A stretch of DNA of 64,000 nt, taken from contig JAHEAO010000003.1 of assembly GCA_024642725.1 (NCBI GenBank), positions 1 through 64,000 on the forward strand. The letters run 5' to 3'. Of the stretch, positions 36,074-45,098 are shown piece after piece. Each line of letters starts with the position of its first letter. Within the stretch, counting starts at the first letter, position 1. The position numbers and the translations under genes are program-made. The stretch is from Paracoccaceae bacterium (GTDB lineage Bacteria; Pseudomonadota; Alphaproteobacteria; Rhodobacterales; Rhodobacteraceae). The notes under the pieces were generated by a model. The model was not told the origin of the DNA. It ran no database searches and saw only the letters and a list, made by a program, of their open reading frames with translations.

Positions 36074-37027
36074 TCAGCTTTCGCCGCCAACCAGCTCGTT
36101 GGCGATAACCAGCGCGTTTGCCTCGGCTTCGCGTGCCGACATGCCCGCGTGCATTCGTGGATCGTAAAGCATTTTCAGCAGCATTTCATCGTGGGTTGTG
36201 AGGCGCCCGAATTCCTCGTCGTCGTTGAAGATCGACGGCCTCGCCCGCGGGCTGTCATTGAACAACCCAAGTCCCTGCGCGATTTCTTCGTGGAAACACA
36301 TGCGCCGCATCATTTCGGAATGCTCGGCCCGCACGATGGCCAGAGCATTGGTGATCTCGCCATCGTTGCGCCGGTCTTCGGTCAGCACCGCGCAATAATC
36401 GTTGCGGCTCATCCCCGCGATCGCGTCAATCATTCCCCGGCTGGGACGCACGCCTGCGCGCTGCAACAGCGGATTGACGGACAGGCGCTGATCCTCGTGC
36501 AATACGACAATATCGAAATTGGTATTGCTGTCAGAGATGACCATCGGATGCCCGGTGATTCTGCCGAGCCGGCGAACGTAATCTTCAATGAACATGCGAT
36601 CGCTTTGCCGCACCTCCTCGGGTACGGTGTCACCGAAATAGACGCCAAAACGGATTGGATCTTCCCAGCGCCGCAAGGCAATCAGTGCCTTGCCAGGCAA
36701 GACCCGCCCATTTTCCACGCGCAGCTCTTCCGACAAGGCGATCGCGGCAAAATTCTCGGCCAGATTAAGTGCCGTATAAGGCACGTCCGGCCCGCCGCCA
36801 TCGACCCTTAGGAGCCCCCGCGCCAGCAGATCGTTCTGAACGCCCAGATAGTAACGCTCAAGGTCGAAGCTCGCCTGCGATCGCACGGCCGGGCTCGCAG
36901 GAACGGACGCCTGTTCGGGTGGCGCAGAGACCACGGTCGAACCGCTCAGTTCCATGCAGCCGCCAAGTGCAGCGGCGGTCGCAAGCGCCAGCAACGGGCG
37001 CCAAGTCAGAATGCGGTCTGCGCGCAA
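36074..37027 (-). CDS. DUF2927 family lipoprotein
   Basis: This 317-residue protein has a lipoprotein signal (RPLLALATAAALGGC), so it is probably anchored by a lipid at the periplasmic side. The rest resembles the DUF2927 family of Rhodobacterales, which has a zincin-like HEE pattern, seen here in CFHEEIAQGLGLFND. No ATG fits; the TTG at 37027 follows CAGGGA at a good distance just after the telA stop, and gives a normal signal peptide. Position between telA and the SPFH gene ties it to this operon. The HEExxxGLG motif suggests a metallopeptidase-like fold; activity is not established. Confidence 0.72.
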   Translation of the reverse strand: MRADRILTWRPLLALATAAALGGCMELSGSTVVSAPPEQASVPASPAVRSQASFDLERYYLGVQNDLLARGLLRVDGGGPDVPYTALNLAENFAAIALSEELRVENGRVLPGKALIALRRWEDPIRFGVYFGDTVPEEVRQSDRMFIEDYVRRLGRITGHPMVISDSNTNFDIVVLHEDQRLSVNPLLQRAGVRPSRGMIDAIAGMSRNDYCAVLTEDRRNDGEITNALAIVRAEHSEMMRRMCFHEEIAQGLGLFNDSPRARPSIFNDDEEFGRLTTHDEMLLKMLYDPRMHAGMSAREAEANALVIANELVGGES

Positions 37028-37034
37028 GATTGTT

Positions 37035-38225
37035 TTATCCCTGAACCGAAGTCCCGATCGTATCACCGGATTTGTCCGAGCGTGCTTTGGCCGAAGCCAG
37101 CGTATTGCGAAGCTCCGACTCCATTTTGCGCAACTCCTCTTCAGCCGCCGCGCGCTTTTTCTTGCCGTCGTCCGCAATGGCAAGACTTTCGTTGATCGTG
37201 GCGATCAGGTCGGCATTGGCTGCCTTGACTGCCTCGATGTCGAAGACGCCGCGTTCCATTTCTTCACGCACCGTCTTGTTGGCTTCGCGCAGGTTCTTGG
37301 CATTTGCCGTCAGCAGCTCATTTGTCAGCTCATTGGCCTCTTTGACCGCGGCAGCGGCCTCGGACGAGCGCTGGATCGTGACGGCCTGCGCCAACTGCGT
37401 TTCCCAAAGCGGCACCGTATTAACGAGTGTTGAATTGATCTTCGTCACCAGCGATTTGTCGTTCTCTTGGACCAACCTGATCGACGGCAGCGATTGCATC
37501 GTCACCTGCCGCGTCAGCTTAAGGTCATGGACCCGGCGTTCCAGATCGTCGCGCGCCGCGCGCAGGTCGCGCAACTCCTGCGCAAGGATCACCGATTTAT
37601 CGTCGCGGGCCTTGGCGACGGCGGTCTCCTTTGCGGGGATCACCTTGTGATCAAGCTCGGTCAACTTTTCCTCGCCTGCGGCGATGTAGAGCGCCAGTTC
37701 ATCATAGAAGCCAAGCGTCTTTTCATACAGGATGTCGAGCGACTTGATGTCCTTGAGAAGTTTATGCTCATGGGTCAGGAGGTTGTCGGTAACCTTGTCG
37801 ATTTGTCCCTGCACATCCTCGTAGCGCGCCACGAACTTGGCAAAGGGTGCAGCCTGCCCGGTAAGACGCTCCCACCACGACCTCTTGCGCCGGACATCCA
37901 ACTCGCTGATCGAAAAGCCCCGGATCGTGGTGACGATATCGCGCAGGCTGTCGCCAGCGGGGCCAACATCCTTGTTGCGCACATCGGCGAGCATCGACTG
38001 GCTGATTTCCTGCAGCTCGGCCTGCGCCCCAGCGCCGAAGCCGATGATCGACCCGGTATTCTCCATGTCGATCTCGTCCATGCGCTTTTTGATCTCAGCG
38101 GCCAGCGGCTTGTCAGCCTTCGCAAGTGGCACAAGGTCGGTGGAAGGTTCGGGCAACACGACCGCGGTCACATCCTCAATCATCTTCAGATCGGCTGCGG
38201 CTTTCTGGCGAATGGTCTCGGTCAT
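37035..38225 (-). CDS. TelA-like toxic anion resistance protein
   Basis: This 396-residue helical, coiled-coil protein is of the TelA/KlaA family. Visible family features are FSISELDVRRKRSWWERLTGQAAPFAKF near residue 110 and the long coiled coil QVTMQSLPSIRLVQENDKSLVTKINSTLVNTVPLWETQL. TelA relatives were first linked to tellurite resistance but mostly serve in general stress systems with Ter or XpaC proteins. No ter genes are present here. It follows XpaC by 12 bases and precedes the lipoprotein by seven, so all three are probably co-translated. Confidence 0.88.
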   Translation of the reverse strand: MTETIRQKAAADLKMIEDVTAVVLPEPSTDLVPLAKADKPLAAEIKKRMDEIDMENTGSIIGFGAGAQAELQEISQSMLADVRNKDVGPAGDSLRDIVTTIRGFSISELDVRRKRSWWERLTGQAAPFAKFVARYEDVQGQIDKVTDNLLTHEHKLLKDIKSLDILYEKTLGFYDELALYIAAGEEKLTELDHKVIPAKETAVAKARDDKSVILAQELRDLRAARDDLERRVHDLKLTRQVTMQSLPSIRLVQENDKSLVTKINSTLVNTVPLWETQLAQAVTIQRSSEAAAAVKEANELTNELLTANAKNLREANKTVREEMERGVFDIEAVKAANADLIATINESLAIADDGKKKRAAAEEELRKMESELRNTLASAKARSDKSGDTIGTSVQG

Positions 38226-38237
38226 GGCAAAGTCCCT

Positions 38238-39146
38238 TTACTGATAGTCGCTTGCGTGAACGCCTTCGCGTTCAAGCCGCTCACGCAACACTTCGATTTC
38301 CACGTTCAGATCGGTTTTATTGTCCAGAAGAAATACCTTCGTCCGTGCGGCAAAGTTCTTCTCGAGATCGTCGAGCAGGGCCTCGTAATCGGCGCGCGCC
38401 TGCGCATCGCGAGTCCGGGCATAGATATCGGCGAATTTCGACGTCGCGTCGCGCGCACCCAAAAGGTAAACCCCCAGATACTTGCGCGCCGCTGTCAGGT
38501 CGCGCGGGTCCTCTTCGACGGTGCGGAACATCTCGCGCGCAGTGGTTTCGAACCGTTCGACCCGTGCTTCAAGCTTGCGGTCGCCCGCGCGCTTGATCGC
38601 CTCCGACATTGCCGAGAGATGTTTCTCCGCCTCGTCCACGGCTTTGGCGACGCGGTCCTGCTGGAACGTATCGACCCCTTCCATGCCCTTGTCGCGCATC
38701 GGGTCAAGCCCGAAGGAAAGCGAATGCAACACGGTTCCCAGAATCGCGAAGATCAGCGGGTTCGTCAGCGTGTCATTGGCCGCGAGTGTGGCGACGAACA
38801 GTCCAAGCCCGGTCAGCACGGAAGCGATAGCCTTGCGCGGCAGGGCAGGGCGGCGCGCGACCTTGCGCGCCTCAAAGGCGTCCTGCGCCCTGACGCCCTC
38901 GCGCGTAATCCAGGCCGCCAGAATAAGGATGCCAAAAGCGCTCAGATTCAGTGCCAGCCCTGACGGGTCCTGCACAAAAGCCCGGATGGCAAGTGGGATC
39001 GGCACGAAGAAAAGCAGGTTGACTCGTCCGCCGGCGCGGCTGCGCCGCTTGCCCTGCCATTGGTTGGCCGGCGGCGGCATATCACGGCGAGGCAGGTCCA
39101 GCCTCTCGTTGCCGGGACTGAATTTGCCGCCATAGCGCTCCGCCAT
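38238..39146 (-). CDS. XpaC-like membrane protein
   Basis: This 302-residue protein is of the XpaC family (annotated as 5-bromo-4-chloroindolyl phosphate hydrolysis protein from an old Bacillus phenotype; no hydrolase motif is visible). Four hydrophobic stretches lie in the first 140 residues (VNLLFFVPIPLAIRAFVQ, LNLSAFGILILAAWI, SVLTGLGLFVATLAA, LIFAILGTVLHSLSFG). A long charged helical C-terminal domain faces the cytoplasm. XpaC and TelA genes are paired in many bacteria, as here. ATG 39146 overlaps the stop of a 34-codon upstream gene by one base. Confidence 0.83.
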   Translation of the reverse strand: MAERYGGKFSPGNERLDLPRRDMPPPANQWQGKRRSRAGGRVNLLFFVPIPLAIRAFVQDPSGLALNLSAFGILILAAWITREGVRAQDAFEARKVARRPALPRKAIASVLTGLGLFVATLAANDTLTNPLIFAILGTVLHSLSFGLDPMRDKGMEGVDTFQQDRVAKAVDEAEKHLSAMSEAIKRAGDRKLEARVERFETTAREMFRTVEEDPRDLTAARKYLGVYLLGARDATSKFADIYARTRDAQARADYEALLDDLEKNFAARTKVFLLDNKTDLNVEIEVLRERLEREGVHASDYQ

Positions 39147-39250
39147 CACACGCCCCCGGAAGCGGCGACATACATGATCAGCCCTAACAGAAGTATATAG
39201 GCAACTTTCTGCAGCCCGGTCTCAGTCACCAGCGCCCCCGCCTCGAACAT
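39146..39250 (-). CDS. 34-residue single-span membrane peptide upstream of xpaC
   Basis: A small frame with ATG at 39250 encodes a peptide of 34 residues: a short polar start (MFEAGALVTETGLQK) then one hydrophobic helix (VAYILLLGLIMYVAASGGV). Its TGA and the XpaC ATG overlap (TGATG), which argues that it is really translated and coupled. The ribosome binding site (GGTGGTAG) is modest. It is not a known family to me. It would be the first gene of the XpaC-TelA-lipoprotein-SPFH-zinc ribbon operon. Confidence 0.55.
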   Translation of the reverse strand: MFEAGALVTETGLQKVAYILLLGLIMYVAASGGV

Positions 39251-39400
39251 TACTACCACCCAGACCCATATAGTCGAAGGGACCCCGCCTTACCAGAGTC
39301 GAGATGGCATCAAACGGGCTGCGGGCTGGTGCTGCTTGCGCATCTTCCGTTCGAAAATATCCCCGCCGGAGGCTCTGCCCCTGCCGCCACAGCACGCCTG

Positions 39401-40180
39401 TTACTTGCGGCGGCGCACCGGTTTCTTCTTGACCTCGGCATGGCCCTCGCTCGACAGGCCCAGCTGGTCCCGCACAACCCGTGGCTTGACCTCTTCGACC
39501 TCTCCGGCCTTAAGCTCGCGGAGCATGAATGGGCCATAGCTGACCCGGATCAGCCTGTTCACTACCAGTCCGACATGCTCCATCGCCCGACGAATTTCCC
39601 GGTTCTTGCCCTCGCGGATGCCGATCGTGAGCCAGGCATTTGCGCCTTGTTGCCGGTCGATGGTGACGCTCATCGGCTGAAACCGCTCGCCCTCGATCGT
39701 GACGCCCTTGCGCAACGGCTCCAGCATCGCATCCGCAGGAGTCCCTTTGACCCGGACCCGGTATTTCCGCACCCAGCCGGTCGACGGTAATTCCAGCCGG
39801 CGCTTTACCGCACCGTCATTGGTCAGCAAGAGCAAGCCTTCGGAATTGATGTCCAGCCGTCCGACGCTCATCACCCTTGGCATTCCCTCGGGCAGCATGT
39901 CGAACACGGTTTGGCGTCCGCGTTCATCCTTCGCTGTCGTCACCAGGCCCGCAGGTTTGTGATACAGCCACAGTCGCGGAGGCTCTGGTTCCGCCAGCGC
40001 CTTGCCATCGACGGTGATTCTGTCTTTGCCTGTCACATTCAGCGCCGGGCTGTCGATCTTTTTGCCGTTGACGGTGACCCGCCCGGCCTCGATCATCCGC
40101 TCTGCCTCGCGGCGCGATGCGACACCGGCCCGCGCCAGCACCTTGGCGATCCGGTCGCCCTCTGGGGTCTTCTGTTCCAT
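39401..40180 (-). CDS. rluB: RluB/RsuA-family ribosomal pseudouridine synthase
   Basis: This 259-residue enzyme has an N-terminal S4 RNA-binding domain ([21 protein letters not shown]) and a catalytic domain with the RsuA-family motif [17 protein letters not shown]. The Asp in GRLD is the catalytic nucleophile. A basic C-terminal tail ([10 protein letters not shown]) is typical. It most likely modifies U2605 of 23S rRNA (E. coli numbering); RluE/RluF are less likely by length and tail. I chose ATG 40180, with GGTGG before it; a GTG two codons upstream is the alternative. Confidence 0.87.
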   Translation of the reverse strand: MEQKTPEGDRIAKVLARAGVASRREAERMIEAGRVTVNGKKIDSPALNVTGKDRITVDGKALAEPEPPRLWLYHKPAGLVTTAKDERGRQTVFDMLPEGMPRVMSVGRLDINSEGLLLLTNDGAVKRRLELPSTGWVRKYRVRVKGTPADAMLEPLRKGVTIEGERFQPMSVTIDRQQGANAWLTIGIREGKNREIRRAMEHVGLVVNRLIRVSYGPFMLRELKAGEVEEVKPRVVRDQLGLSSEGHAEVKKKPVRRRK

Positions 40181-40255
40181 AGCCACCGATTAGCGAAGGT
40201 CGCAGGAAAGGGAAAGCGCCTTGGCAAGCCGGTCTGGGCAGTGCATGACGTTTTT

Positions 40256-40705
40256 ATGAGTTTCACAAGCCATATGCAGGCCGCACTAGCCCAGGCGCGC
40301 GCCGCCGCCGACCGTGGTGAGGTGCCGGTAGGAGCGGTCATCGTCGCCCCAGATGGCCGCATCGTGGCCGCCGTCGGCAACCGCACTCGAGAGTTGAACG
40401 ACCCGACAGCGCATGCGGAAATCCTCGCGCTTCGCGCCGCCTGTGCCGCCGCAGGGTCGGAACGGCTTCCCGGTCATGACCTATACGTAACACTCGAACC
40501 TTGCCCGATGTGTGCAAGCGCCATCAGCCAAGCCCGCATCGCGCGGCTCTATTATGGCGCGGCTGACCCGAAATCGGGCGGCGTCGCACAAGGTCCGCGC
40601 ATTTTTGACCATCCCCAAAGCCATCATGTTCCGGAAGTCTATGACGGCATTGGCGCGGATCAGGCCGAGGCCTTGCTGAAAGACTTTTTCCAGCTTCGCC
40701 GTTGA
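40256..40705 (+). CDS. tadA: tRNA-specific adenosine deaminase
   Basis: This 149-residue zinc deaminase has HAEILALR (zinc His and proton-shuttling Glu) near residue 52 and PCPMCASAI (two zinc Cys) near 82. It converts A34 to inosine in tRNA-Arg(ACG). The ATG at 40256 begins the normal N-terminus (HMQAALAQARAAADRGEVPV). It diverges from rluB, an arrangement common in alphaproteobacteria. Confidence 0.92.
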   Translation: MSFTSHMQAALAQARAAADRGEVPVGAVIVAPDGRIVAAVGNRTRELNDPTAHAEILALRAACAAAGSERLPGHDLYVTLEPCPMCASAISQARIARLYYGAADPKSGGVAQGPRIFDHPQSHHVPEVYDGIGADQAEALLKDFFQLRR

Positions 40706-40783
40706 GGGGGACGACAGAACCTTGTGCCAGCGGCGCATACCGCTATCTTTCCGGGAAACACTCTATTTGACGGGGGACCTGCC

Positions 40784-41746
40784 ATGAGTGGGCTGCTGGC
40801 GTTGCTTGATGATGTGGCTGCTATCGCCAAGGTTGCTTCGGCGTCCGTCGACGATATCGCAGGGCAGGCGATCAAGGCCTCGTCCAAGGCGGCAGGTGCT
40901 GTCATCGATGATGCCGCCGTCACACCAAAGTACGTCCACGGCTTTTCCGCCGATCGCGAACTGCCGATTGTCTGGGGCATCACCAAAGGCTCGCTCTTCA
41001 ACAAGCTTGTCATCCTGCTGCCCGCGGCGCTGGTGCTGTCGACCTTCGCGCCCTGGGCGATCTCGCCGCTTCTGATGCTGGGTGGCGCATATCTCTGTTT
41101 TGAGGGCGCGGAAAAGGTGCTTCACACGCTCAATACCGCAGATCACTACGAAGAGGATCTTCTCGCCTCGAAGCTTTCCGACGCGCACCTTGAAGAAAAA
41201 AAGGTCAAAGGCGCGATCAAGACGGATTTCATCCTGTCGGCCGAAATCATGACCATCACCCTTTCTGCACTTCCCGAGGGCCTCGCGCTTTGGCAAACGA
41301 CGTTGGTGCTGGCGCTGGCCGCCGTCATCATCACGGTCGCGGTCTATGGGACGGTCGCGCTGATCGTGAAAGCCGATGATGTCGGCCTTGCGATGGCGGG
41401 CAACGGCAGGCTTGCCGCAACCCGGAAATTGGGAGAAGGCATTGTTCGCGGCATGCCCTATCTGATGAAACTCCTTGTCATCGTCGGTACTGCCGCAATG
41501 ATCTGGGTCGGCGGATCGATCATCCTGCATGGCGCGGCCGAACTCGGCTATTCCGGGCCTTACGATTTCATCCACGACTTCGCCCACGACGCGGGTCTGG
41601 CAGTTCCCGCCGCGCCGGGCGCGATCGAATGGCTGACCTCGGCTGGCCTCAGTGGTGTCATCGGTCTGATCATCGGCTTCCTGCTCATCCCGTTTGAAAA
41701 GTTCCTTTTTGCCCCTATCGCCGGCCTTTTTGCAAAAAAGACCTGA
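40784..41746 (+). CDS. DUF808 family membrane protein
   Basis: This 320-residue integral membrane protein is of the DUF808/YedI family. It starts with MSGLLALLDDVAAIAKVASAS and the segment DDAAVTPKYVHGFSADRELPIVW, both typical, and has about six hydrophobic helices. Function is unknown. ATG 40784 follows GGGGGA. Confidence 0.87.
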   Translation: MSGLLALLDDVAAIAKVASASVDDIAGQAIKASSKAAGAVIDDAAVTPKYVHGFSADRELPIVWGITKGSLFNKLVILLPAALVLSTFAPWAISPLLMLGGAYLCFEGAEKVLHTLNTADHYEEDLLASKLSDAHLEEKKVKGAIKTDFILSAEIMTITLSALPEGLALWQTTLVLALAAVIITVAVYGTVALIVKADDVGLAMAGNGRLAATRKLGEGIVRGMPYLMKLLVIVGTAAMIWVGGSIILHGAAELGYSGPYDFIHDFAHDAGLAVPAAPGAIEWLTSAGLSGVIGLIIGFLLIPFEKFLFAPIAGLFAKKT

Positions 41747-41790
41747 AAGACCGGGTGCTCTGAGCGGCTTGGGAATTGACTCTACATAAA

Positions 41791-41810
41791 ATATCAATAG
41801 TTCATGATAT
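41791..41810. promoter_or_regulatory. inverted repeat at the arsR start (candidate ArsR operator)
   Basis: ATATCA (41791-41796) and TGATAT (41805-41810) form an inverted repeat directly before the arsR ATG at 41811. A TTGACT at 41776-41781 may be the -35. The position suggests ArsR autorepression. Confidence 0.6.
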
Positions 41811-42143
41811 ATGGATAAGAATCGCACCCTCGCCGCTTTCGCCGCGCTCAGCCAACCTACCCGGCTGGATGTTTTCCGCTTGTTGATCCGAGCCGGAGAA
41901 AACGGCATGGCGGCGGGCGACATCGCGGCCCGGCTCAGTGTGCGCCAGAACACGATGTCTGCCAATCTTTCGGTGCTGCTTCATGCCGGATTGATCCGAA
42001 ATCGCCGCGATGGGCGCAGCATCCTTTACTATGCCGATTTGGATGGTCTGCGCGGTCTTCTTTCCTTCGTCCTGCAGGACTGCTGCGGCGGCAACCCTGC
42101 TCTCTGCCAACCCGTGATCGATGAGATCGCCTGCGCCTGCTGA
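41811..42143 (+). CDS. arsR: ArsR-family metalloregulator
   Basis: This 110-residue winged-helix repressor has the helix-turn-helix AGDIAARLSVRQNTMSANLSVLLHAGL at about residues 33-60. Cysteines cluster at the C-terminal end (QDCCGGNPALC and ACAC) and may bind As(III), in a different place from the CVC site of E. coli ArsR. It leads an arsR-arsC-arsH group. The start has no Shine-Dalgarno sequence and lies directly at the operator, so the mRNA may be leaderless. Confidence 0.9.
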   Translation: MDKNRTLAAFAALSQPTRLDVFRLLIRAGENGMAAGDIAARLSVRQNTMSANLSVLLHAGLIRNRRDGRSILYYADLDGLRGLLSFVLQDCCGGNPALCQPVIDEIACAC

Positions 42144-42151
42144 GGTACGAC

Positions 42152-42667
42152 ATGACCAACGACACTAGGAATGTGCTCTTTTTGTGTACTGGAAACTCCG
42201 CCCGCTCGATCCTTGCCGAAGCCATTATCGACCGTGAAGGAATGGGACGTTTCAAAGGCTATTCCGCAGGATCCGATCCGAAAGGGCAGGTACACCCCTA
42301 CGCAATCGACCTGCTGAAACGACTGAATTACGATACCGGCTTTGCCCGTTCGAAGGACTGGTCGGAATTTGCAGGACCAGATGCGCGAAAGATGGATTTT
42401 GTCATAACTGTTTGCGACAATGCCGCCGCCGAGGTCTGCCCGATCTGGCCCGGCCAGCCGATGTCGGCACATTGGGGCCTTCCCGACCCCGCCAAAGCGG
42501 ATGGCAACGAGGCGCAACGGCGACTGGCCTTCAGCGAGACCTACCGAATGCTCAGAAACCGGATATCGATTTTCGTGAACCTGCCGATGGCGTCGCTCGA
42601 CAAGCTGTCGTTGCAGGAACGACTGGAGGAGATCGGCGAGACCAAGGACACCGCCGAGCCCGCATGA
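42152..42667 (+). CDS. arsC: arsenate reductase (low-molecular-weight phosphatase type)
   Basis: This 171-residue enzyme has the P-loop [12 protein letters not shown] near residue 8 (CX5R with catalytic Cys). A second redox Cys is in [11 protein letters not shown], and the general-acid region is [10 protein letters not shown]. It reduces As(V) to As(III). It starts eight bases after arsR and is in the same transcript. Confidence 0.92.
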   Translation: MTNDTRNVLFLCTGNSARSILAEAIIDREGMGRFKGYSAGSDPKGQVHPYAIDLLKRLNYDTGFARSKDWSEFAGPDARKMDFVITVCDNAAAEVCPIWPGQPMSAHWGLPDPAKADGNEAQRRLAFSETYRMLRNRISIFVNLPMASLDKLSLQERLEEIGETKDTAEPA

Positions 42668-42723
42668 CCCCGAAAGGACTGCCTGCTCGTGTCCCGGGTG
42701 GGCCGAGAAGGAAGACCGAGTGA
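42664..42723 (+). CDS. possible 19-residue ORF between arsC and arsH
   Basis: An ATG at 42664 overlaps the arsC stop (ATGA) and encodes 19 basic residues ending in PGGPRRKTE; its TGA overlaps the arsH GTG. No family is recognised. It may be a coupling leader, or only the spacer between the two genes. Confidence 0.3.
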   Translation: MTPKGLPARVPGGPRRKTE

Positions 42724-43430
42724 CCAACACGCCTGCACTGGACGAAGCCAGTTTTCGACACATTGACAACGCCCGTCTCTTTCCAAAGAGCCTTAGCCAG
42801 CATGCGCCGCGCATTCTCCTGCTTTACGGCTCGCTTCGCAGCCGGTCCTACAGTCGGTTAATGGCCGAAGAGGCCGCGCGGGTCCTGCATCGGCTCGGAG
42901 CGGATACGCAGACCTTCAACCCCACCGGCCTGCCGTTTCCCGATGATGCCGCGACGGACCATCCAAAAGTGCAGGAACTGCGCGACCTCGTGAACTGGTC
43001 CGAAGGCATGGTCTGGTCGTCGCCTGAACGGCACGGGGCAATGTCAGGGATTATGAAGACCCAAATCGACTGGATACCGCTGTCGCTCGGCGGCATACGT
43101 CCAACCCAAGGCAAGACCTTGGCGGTGATGCAGGTCTGCGGCGGCTCGCAAAGTTTCAATTCTGTGAACCAGCTCAGGATTCTCGGCCGCTGGATGCGAC
43201 TCCTGACGATTCCGAACCAGTCGTCGGTCGCCAAGGCTTTCCAGCAATTTGACGATGCCGGGCGGATGAAGCCTGGCCCCTTCTACGACCGGATGGTCGA
43301 CGTGATGGAGGAACTGGTCAAATTCACCTTGCTGACCCGCGACATCAAGGATCAACTCACCGATCGCTACAGCGAACGCAAGCAAGGCCATGCTGACCTG
43401 TTGCGGAGGGTCAATCAGCCTTCGGCCTGA
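42720..43430 (+). CDS. arsH: ArsH NADPH-dependent FMN oxidoreductase
   Basis: This 236-residue flavoprotein has the flavodoxin-like FMN-binding segment [22 protein letters not shown] near residue 40 and the ArsH-specific [24 protein letters not shown]. ArsH oxidises trivalent methyl- or organoarsenicals and is widespread in Rhodobacterales. It starts with GTG at 42720. No arsB or acr3 pump lies in the group. Confidence 0.93.
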   Translation: MTNTPALDEASFRHIDNARLFPKSLSQHAPRILLLYGSLRSRSYSRLMAEEAARVLHRLGADTQTFNPTGLPFPDDAATDHPKVQELRDLVNWSEGMVWSSPERHGAMSGIMKTQIDWIPLSLGGIRPTQGKTLAVMQVCGGSQSFNSVNQLRILGRWMRLLTIPNQSSVAKAFQQFDDAGRMKPGPFYDRMVDVMEELVKFTLLTRDIKDQLTDRYSERKQGHADLLRRVNQPSA

Positions 43431-43545
43431 ACGGTATCCGGCCCGCGAGGTTGGCCGTTAGACCCTCAGGAATGCATCAAGGAAATCCACCGATCCTTCC
43501 CAAGAGCGCTATATAACAGCGGTTAGAACACAGGCTGGGCCCCGG

Positions 43546-44241
43546 TCAGACTTCGATGGCTTTCAGCACCTCGGGCTCTATAACCTTCACACCGGGCAGC
43601 GCCTCGATCATTTCGTATGCGGACTGCGCCAGAATCGGGAAGGTCTTGTAGTGGCAAGGGATTACTGTTTGGAAATCAAAGAACTTCCTTGCGGCCCATG
43701 CAGCGCCCTTCATATCCATCGTGTAGTGCCCGCCGCTGCACAGAATGCCAATATCGGGGCGGTAGTACTCTCCCATCCACTCCATATCCGCCATGATACC
43801 GGTATCGCCCGAAACATAGATCATGTGTTTTTCCCCGGCGATCATGAACCCGGCTTCCCCACCAGCATAGACGGGTCCATCGCCCCGGAAATCAATACTG
43901 GATGAATGCACGGCATGAACCATAGAGACCCTTACTTTTCCTAAAGAAATGGTTCCGCCCTTGCCGAAGCCGATCGTCTTGACGCCGTCCTCGGCACCCA
44001 GAATTTCCGAAAGTTCATGGATGCAGGCGACCGGAATGCCCAACTCCTTCGAAATCGCCGCAGCGTTCGAGGCGTGGTCGCCATGCCCATGGGTCAGCAG
44101 AATATGTGTCGCACCAGAGGTGGCTTCGGCTCTTCGGCCTTGGGGAAAGACCGGGTTGCCTGCCAACCAAGGGTCGACCAGCAGCACCTGATCCTCGATT
44201 TCAATGCGAAAGCCCGAATGTCCAAGCCAGATGATTTTCAC
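43546..44241 (-). CDS. UPF0173 metal-dependent hydrolase
   Basis: This 231-residue metallo-beta-lactamase-fold hydrolase has the metal motif LTHGHGDHASNAAAI (HxHxDH type) near residue 55, HAVHSSS and YVSGDTGIMADM. The GTG at 44241 is the best start because GGAGGA lies just before it; the longer frame to 44379 is not conserved-looking. Natural substrate unknown for the UPF0173 group. Confidence 0.87.
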   Translation of the reverse strand: MKIIWLGHSGFRIEIEDQVLLVDPWLAGNPVFPQGRRAEATSGATHILLTHGHGDHASNAAAISKELGIPVACIHELSEILGAEDGVKTIGFGKGGTISLGKVRVSMVHAVHSSSIDFRGDGPVYAGGEAGFMIAGEKHMIYVSGDTGIMADMEWMGEYYRPDIGILCSGGHYTMDMKGAAWAARKFFDFQTVIPCHYKTFPILAQSAYEMIEALPGVKVIEPEVLKAIEV

Positions 44242-44348
44242 TTTATCCTCCGTCGCGTATCCCCACCAACCCGGTTTTTCAAATGAGTCAGTGAATAACT
44301 GGAAATACTGTAGTCTGATCCCCGGCGAGACCAACAGGGGAAATTTGG

Positions 44349-44720
44349 ATGAGCGAATTCTCAGAAACCTTTGGCGCAATTTCCGATGTGGTCCGGACCT
44401 ATGTCGAGGGCATGGTCCACGGGGATTCCGCCAAGCTCCAAGCGGTTTTTCACGAAAAGGCCTGCGTTATCGGTCACTGGGACGGGGCTTTGGGCTGGGC
44501 GACTCTCGCGGAGTTTTGCGATGAGGTTTGCGGGGATGCCGCACGACCGGGCGAGGACTGCTATTGGAAGATCAATGCAATAAGCACAGATGGCGACACT
44601 GCGGTCGTTCGAGTCGAAAACGACTGGGCCGGAATTCGCTTCGACGACACGCTGACGCTTTTATTGCACGAGGGCCGCTGGTTCATCGTATCCAAGCTTT
44701 ACTACGCGCGTCCGGCTTGA
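44349..44720 (+). CDS. NTF2-like/SnoaL-like protein
   Basis: This 123-residue protein has the cone-shaped NTF2 fold pattern: an N-terminal helix pair (ISDVVRTYVEGMVHGDSAKLQAVFH) followed by strands (TAVVRVENDWAGIRFDDTLTLLLHEGRWFIVSKLY). It resembles putative lumazine-binding-type members. Small-molecule binding or isomerase roles occur in the family; none can be assigned here. It is divergent from the UPF0173 gene and precedes gatC. Confidence 0.75.
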   Translation: MSEFSETFGAISDVVRTYVEGMVHGDSAKLQAVFHEKACVIGHWDGALGWATLAEFCDEVCGDAARPGEDCYWKINAISTDGDTAVVRVENDWAGIRFDDTLTLLLHEGRWFIVSKLYYARPA

Positions 44721-44810
44721 GCGACTGAACCAGGCGACCAACCAGGCAACCGCTTGCGGGTCGACGGACAGGGCGCTAAATGCTTGCCGACACACTAACG
44801 GAGACGCCCT

Positions 44811-45098
44811 ATGTCCATCGACACGGAAACTGCCCGCCGCGTGGCCAAGCTGGCCCGGATCAGGGTCGAGGAAGAGAACCTGCCGGTATTGGCGCAGGAG
44901 TTCAACAATATCCTTGGCTTCATTGAGCAGTTGAACGAAGTCGACGTCGAAGGCGTGGCGCCGATGACGTCGGTGACGCCGATGCGTCTCAAGCGGCGTG
45001 AGGATGTCGTCACGGACGGAGATATGCAGGAGAAGATCCTGTCGAATGCACCCGATGCGCGAGAAGGCTTCTTCGCAGTTCCGAAGGTCGTAGAATAA
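44811..45098 (+). CDS. gatC: Asp/Glu-tRNA amidotransferase subunit C
   Basis: This 95-residue subunit stabilises the GatCAB complex that converts Glu-tRNA(Gln) and Asp-tRNA(Asn) to the amides. Typical features are [19 protein letters not shown] and [19 protein letters not shown]. Its stop overlaps the gatA start by one base. ATG 44811 follows GGAGA. Confidence 0.95.
   Translation: MSIDTETARRVAKLARIRVEEENLPVLAQEFNNILGFIEQLNEVDVEGVAPMTSVTPMRLKRREDVVTDGDMQEKILSNAPDAREGFFAVPKVVE

Noticed and set aside
37467..38963. 498-codon plus-strand frame opposite telA and xpaC
   Set aside because: Long only because of GC-rich codon use on the other strand; no motif and no ribosome binding site.
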